Assembly (NCBI GenBank): GCA_921293015.1
Contig: OV121092.1
Location: 6,206,001-6,270,000 of the forward strand
DNA from: Phorcus lineatus
Taxonomy: Eukaryota > Mollusca > Gastropoda > Trochida > Trochidae
Length of the DNA stretch: 64,000 bases
Direction of reading: 5' to 3'
A model generated the notes under the pieces. The model made no database searches, was not told the DNA's origin, and was given only the letters and a program-made list of their open reading frames with translations. Positions 60,377 to 64,000 of the stretch are shown piece by piece. How positions within the stretch are numbered: position 1 is the stretch's first letter; each line of letters opens with the position of its first letter. Both the position numbers and the translations under genes were made by a program.

Positions 60377-61921
60377 ATGGAAAATCAAAACAATGACACT
60401 TTTGGCGATGGGGAAAATGAATCAGGTGGAGGTGGGGAAAATAAAGGCGATGGGTCAAATGAAACTGTTGGCAATAGGCGGGAAAATCCTGTTAGCATGT
60501 GGGAAAATGAATCAGTTGATGAGAATGAAGGTAATCTAGAGGAAAATAGAAAGCTGATGAAATTCGCTTGTCACATCCCATACGAAACATGGTCAAAGAT
60601 GAAATTCAGAGAAAATAAGCAAGGGGAAAGGAAATTTTCCAGAGTATGGACTGATATTATGTAAATAATTGAAAAAGTTCATCCAACATGTCCTTTAGTC
60701 TTTAAAAATCATTCGATTCGTAAACGAATGTCCAGAAAAAAGAACACCTCCTACTTTGCAGCAAGAGCGTGCTGTCAATTTTCTTACTGTGTACTTCCAG
60801 AATGAGTGTTAGGGAAGAGCCAAGGCCGGGTCGTGAGGTGAAGCTTAAAGTGAAACCTGAGAAATCACATAGGATTATCAAATATGAAGAAGCTGTTGTA
60901 AAGGCGCAATTCCCGACAGGAAATGAGAGGAAAGAAAGAGGTTGAAGGGCGTGTCTACAACATATTATGATTTGCTTGGGGGTAAAAGTGATGACGCATT
61001 GGATGAAGGAAATGTATCCGGGGTGGGAACAACACCGACACTGCAGAAGATTTCTTCTGAAATAAACACGATTAACACTCTCCTAAAAGAGTTATTGTGT
61101 CGGAATTATGTCTTTTAAAGACTGTTTATGAAAAGCAAGAAGAGAGTGAAGAAATGGTCAGAGGATGCATTGAGTCTGTTTCACTGTTTCCATTTAGTGT
61201 GACTATGTACACATCCGTTCTGCACACATTCTTCACAGTTTTTCCAGAAAGATGTCATCCTGTGTGCAGAACAAGAAAATGTGGAAATATGTCCTATATG
61301 CCATTGCCAGAATGGTTCCTCACAATTGGTTGAAACTGACACTATCTTTAGGAATCTTTGCATCATCCTCCTTTCAGATACAGATGAGTCGCACCGAGGT
61401 TTCAGTAAGACAATCTCATTATGAAGGACATCCCAGTTCCTGAGATATCAGAACAGACACTTGATGAGGAAGCTAATGATCCACCAAAAATTGCTGAGAA
61501 AATAAGCGATTCAGTATTTGGAAGACATTTCCGGCAGATAGAACAAGAAGTTCAAGGGAATCTGACAGCTGGCCACAAAGGGGTACACAACAGCTACCAT
61601 GCACCAGACTTAATACAGCACTTGCTAAACAAATACATGTGGATCATGCCTCTTTGGACAGGAGTTTTACTTGAAGGAGTGTGCCATGACACGAACTCTC
61701 CAGTGGAAAATTGGAACAAAATAGTGAAAAATGATATCCTTCACAACAAGAAAAAGCTCAGACCAGGTCACTTCATCATTGAAATTCATTCCAACCTGAA
61801 AGGTTAAAGAATATCGCCTGAAGCATCAACCTGGGTTGTCTTTCAAAATACACAAGAGAAAGAGGAAAATTAAGAATTACTTGAGTACAGAAGGAAGTTG
61901 GGATAAAAACAAAAATGTTAA

Positions 61922-62389
61922 AGAGCCACTCCATGAGTTGTTGGAGTCATATATGCCAAACTAAATCAATGGTGTAATTTGATCGCCAAGTATCGACTAT
62001 TACCAAAAGGACACATTTTAAAGCTTATTGTTTTTTTAAAAGTGACAATATGAAGGTAGAACGTCGCAATAATGATCGAAAACCGGACAGTGGCGTGCGT
62101 CTAATAGTCAAACGTAATTTTGGAGACTTATCTAAAACAGCCAGGAGGGCAGTTAGGAGTTGATAGTGTTTGTTAGGTTATATAACTAGTATCCATATAT
62201 ATTGGACGTGAGATCTACACCTCTGAGCATTTATAAGGATGTTTTTATATTTTCATGGAAAACCAGTATTTGTCATATAAATGTCTTTTGGACATGAAAA
62301 GTTGAGATGGTTTGATTTTATTTCACCACGTGACATTTAGGTTCGTATCTAAGATAAATTATATGTTATGTAAATCACGGAGTGGCCCT
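61922..62389. mobile_element. TTAA-type MITE T2 inserted in the decayed gene (468 bp)
   Basis: Exact TTAA at 61918-61921 and 62390-62393 flanks ends AGAGCCACTCCATGA and, inverted, AGGGCCACTCCGTGA (13 of 15 match). The interior is non-coding. It splits the coding-like frame between 61917 and 62394. The TTAA duplication and AGGG-type start suggest a Kolobok-like or piggyBac-like non-autonomous element; the class is inferred. Confidence 0.88.
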
Positions 62390-62852
62390 TTAAGGGAAAT
62401 TTATCCAAATTCTAGACTCTCTTCCAAAAAGAAAGAAATCTGAGTTCTTCTCCGAGAAATCGCTTCATTGGGGAGGAACAGTTCAACTACCAGATCGCAA
62501 GGTTTTCATGTTGAACACTTGCCCCTTGGACAACAGCCTAGTCTTACTGCACTTTTTACTGAAGCTGCCAGAAATTAAAAGTGGTTTGAAGACAACAGCT
62601 CCTTGGACGTTTGTAGAGTTCTCCTTGAAGTCCACAACCTCTTTGAGGCCGGACACTGGTATTAAGGAAGAGCAGTTTGGATTTGTGCTTATTGTCCACC
62701 TCCTTCCACGTCATCATGGAACATGTTTGTTGGTGAAGCTGAACTCTTTGTCCAACATTATGCCACAAGAAACTTTAGCAACATCAAGATGCTCAAAAAT
62801 GAAGGTGTTTCATGAAAGAGAAGAACATAAAGAGTACTGAAATATTCCTTGG

Positions 62853-62968
62853 GTAAGTAAACTTTCATTCAGTATGCCTTTAACTGAAGTAATAATGTTG
62901 TCGTCATTTCGTTCACTTGACATCCTTGACAGGATCTTACTTTATTTCCGATTCTTTTTTTTTTCCAG
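62853..62968 (+). other. Intron with near-consensus splice sites
   Basis: The donor GG|GTAAGTAA and an acceptor preceded by CTTTTTTTTTTCCAG bound 116 bp. Joining the flanking sequence keeps one frame in phase (..EIFLG-DTGPENKMLSS then a TAA, then SISKWKKSPDSECFA). A second consensus donor, GCTG|GTAAGT, closes the next 86-base exon at 63054. The sites are far better than expected by chance in this DNA. Confidence 0.65.
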
Positions 62969-63081
62969 TGACACAGGTCCAGAAAACAAGATGCTTTCAT
63001 CTTAAGAAAGTATTTCCAAGTGGAAAAAATCGCCTGATTCGGAGTGTTTTGCTGGTAAGTAAAGTTTTTATTTTTGATAAG

Positions 63082-63540
63082 TAGCTGCATAGTTTGATCA
63101 CATACGTGTGTGTGTTCTAATGCAAATATTCAGTAATTTGGGATGCTTTTGAGGCATGTTTGCATCGAGAAAAAACTGATAATGTGAAAGTTTTGGTACA
63201 AATGTTTACATCCATTGTACCATAACGCAATCGATATCATACTAAGCAGTAAATCGTACCAGTTTTGGCAGGTCATTTAAGATTCCTAAAATTTCGAAAA
63301 TATTGTTTTTCTCTACTAAACCCTTTATAAGTAATTTAACAGCTTTAACCGACCCGTGAATAAATTTTTTTTAATTTTTACATGCGAGACCGAAGATTCT
63401 TAAATGTAAAGTAATACACTTACAATTGGTGTTCCTTTGTCAGTTCAGCGGAAGTTTAATTGACGTCCACAGTAAACCAAAATTACATGATATTTGCACT
63501 AAAATACAATAGTACGTGAACATACTTTCGGTATGCAGTA
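63082..63540 (-). mobile_element. TA-flanked MITE M4 (CAGCTGC family, shorter)
   Basis: The inverted copy has right end ATACTTTCGGTATGCAG with AAATTACATGATATTTGCAC inside it. The left end is AGCTGCATAGTTTGATCACA. It is about 160 bp shorter than M1 and lies 28 bp after the second donor of the decayed gene, so it would be intronic. Confidence 0.75.
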
Positions 63541-63544
63541 TAAG

Positions 63545-64000
63545 AGTGTTGTTAATATGTATGAAATGGAAGTATTAATGGTTGCAGTGGATGTGTATTG
63601 TATGTTTGTATGTTTGCTGTATGGAAGATATGACCGTATGTAGTTGATAAATATATATGTTTATGAATGGTCTTGTCAGTGGAAGATGAGTATAGATAGT
63701 ACCATAAATGTATTTAGCTGATCTAAGAATGTTTGGTGTCTTGTTAATTTTAATTTTCTGCTCAATTGCTGACACTTAGTGTAGGCAGTTGACTGTGTAA
63801 TTAAGCATACATAAGATGATTGCAATTGGCCGCTTCTGACAAGTTATGTCTCTGCCTCTTGGTGGCAGCGTCTAGCACTTGGCTGCTTTTTTATTTTCTT
63901 TAAGGGAATTTTAGAAGCTGGATTGATGTAGAAGAATAAGTTCTAATGGATAGTCAACTTCTTTATAGTACGAATTGAGATGTTTCGGTCTATATACTAA
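63545..64000. other. Terminal stretch without a recognisable gene
   Basis: No continuation of the decayed gene was recognised. It may lie beyond the window. Confidence 0.45.

Larger units (their letters stand above)
60377..63054 (+). pseudogene. Decayed multi-segment gene of an unrecognised repetitive family
   Basis: ATG at 60377 (AACATGG) starts a Gly/Asn/Glu-rich leader, then CHIPYETWSKMKFRENK. After a TAA at 60662 the same frame continues (HPTCPLVFKNHSIRKRMSRK, ending in Cys-rich CCQFSYC). Other frames carry on: 60802-60942 (KSHRIIKYEEAVVKAQFPTG), 60939-61115 (STTYYDLLGGKSDDALDEGN), 61097-61333 (LFPFSVTMYT), 61421-61804 (IMPLWTGVLLEGVCHDTNSP, VENWNKIVKNDIL), 61803-61917, 62394-62600 (LHWGGTVQLPDRKVFMLNTC, PLDNSLVLLHFLLKL) and 62600-62812 (VLLEVHNLFEAGHWY, WNMFVGEAELFVQHY). 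The pieces are in one order and strand, as expected of one protein of 600-700 residues. NTCPLDNSL resembles the cysteine box of USP-type peptidases (inference). VENWNKIVKN and WGG motifs recall large uncharacterised mollusc and cnidarian multicopy proteins, possibly transposon-derived. At least five frameshifts or stops make it a pseudogene. Confidence 0.7.

Noticed and set aside
61181..61366. Antisense ORF within the decayed gene
   Set aside because: It is a shadow of the plus-strand coding-like sequence.
1..64000. CRISPR array, prokaryotic operon or phage
   Set aside because: There are no regularly spaced short repeats with unique spacers, no dense long ORFs and no ribosome-binding-site pattern. 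The SINE, LINE, MITEs and an intron mark eukaryotic DNA.

Overview
The window reads as non-coding, strongly AT-rich nuclear DNA of an invertebrate animal. I favour a mollusc or another lophotrochozoan. The reasons are a tRNA-derived SINE ending in a GGCGTTAAAC block with CACCT-type tails, which I associate with molluscan SINEs, a degenerate L1-like LINE, and many small inverted-repeat elements. This placement is inference. No intact multi-exon gene, rRNA, CRISPR array or true tRNA gene is visible. The longest open frames are about 90-130 codons, and most lie inside repeats. Layout, left to right. 1-12 kb: unique AT-rich DNA with SINE copies, a four-copy dispersed block (6.0, 7.35, 9.2, 11.2 kb) and a 170-bp tandem repeat (8.4 kb). 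12.8-15 kb: a TGACGTCA-rich repeat and several short exon-like frames of unknown nature. 16.4-17.1 kb: the 3' end of a LINE on the minus strand. 21.9-57.3 kb: a diverged four-unit segmental duplication (units A-D). Its units were repeatedly invaded by inverted-repeat elements and a SINE, and paralogous units sometimes preserve the empty sites. 57.6-59.4 kb: a complex AT-rich minisatellite with embedded longer modules. 60.3-63.1 kb: the most gene-like part, a decayed but recognisably coding locus on the plus strand. Its conserved-looking segments are split by frameshifts and stops, one 468-bp TTAA-type MITE sits in the coding part, and a 116-bp intron has near-ideal splice sites. How the parts relate: nearly everything here is mobile-element debris. 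At least six families can be defined by eye: a SINE, a LINE, a TA-flanked MITE family starting CAGCTGC, TTAA-type MITEs, TTATTACCC elements with strong internal hairpins, and a long-TIR element starting CAGTT. Two non-autonomous elements (47.1-48.0 kb and 54.5-55.6 kb) carry short stretches that look like protein-coding exons. The most unusual single events are a 241-bp fragment of the local duplication pasted into a MITE between 28-bp direct repeats (32.5 kb), and a 140-bp block identical in two SINE copies 57 kb apart whose surrounding SINE sequence has diverged. All repeat boundaries were found by eye and are approximate unless terminal motifs are quoted.
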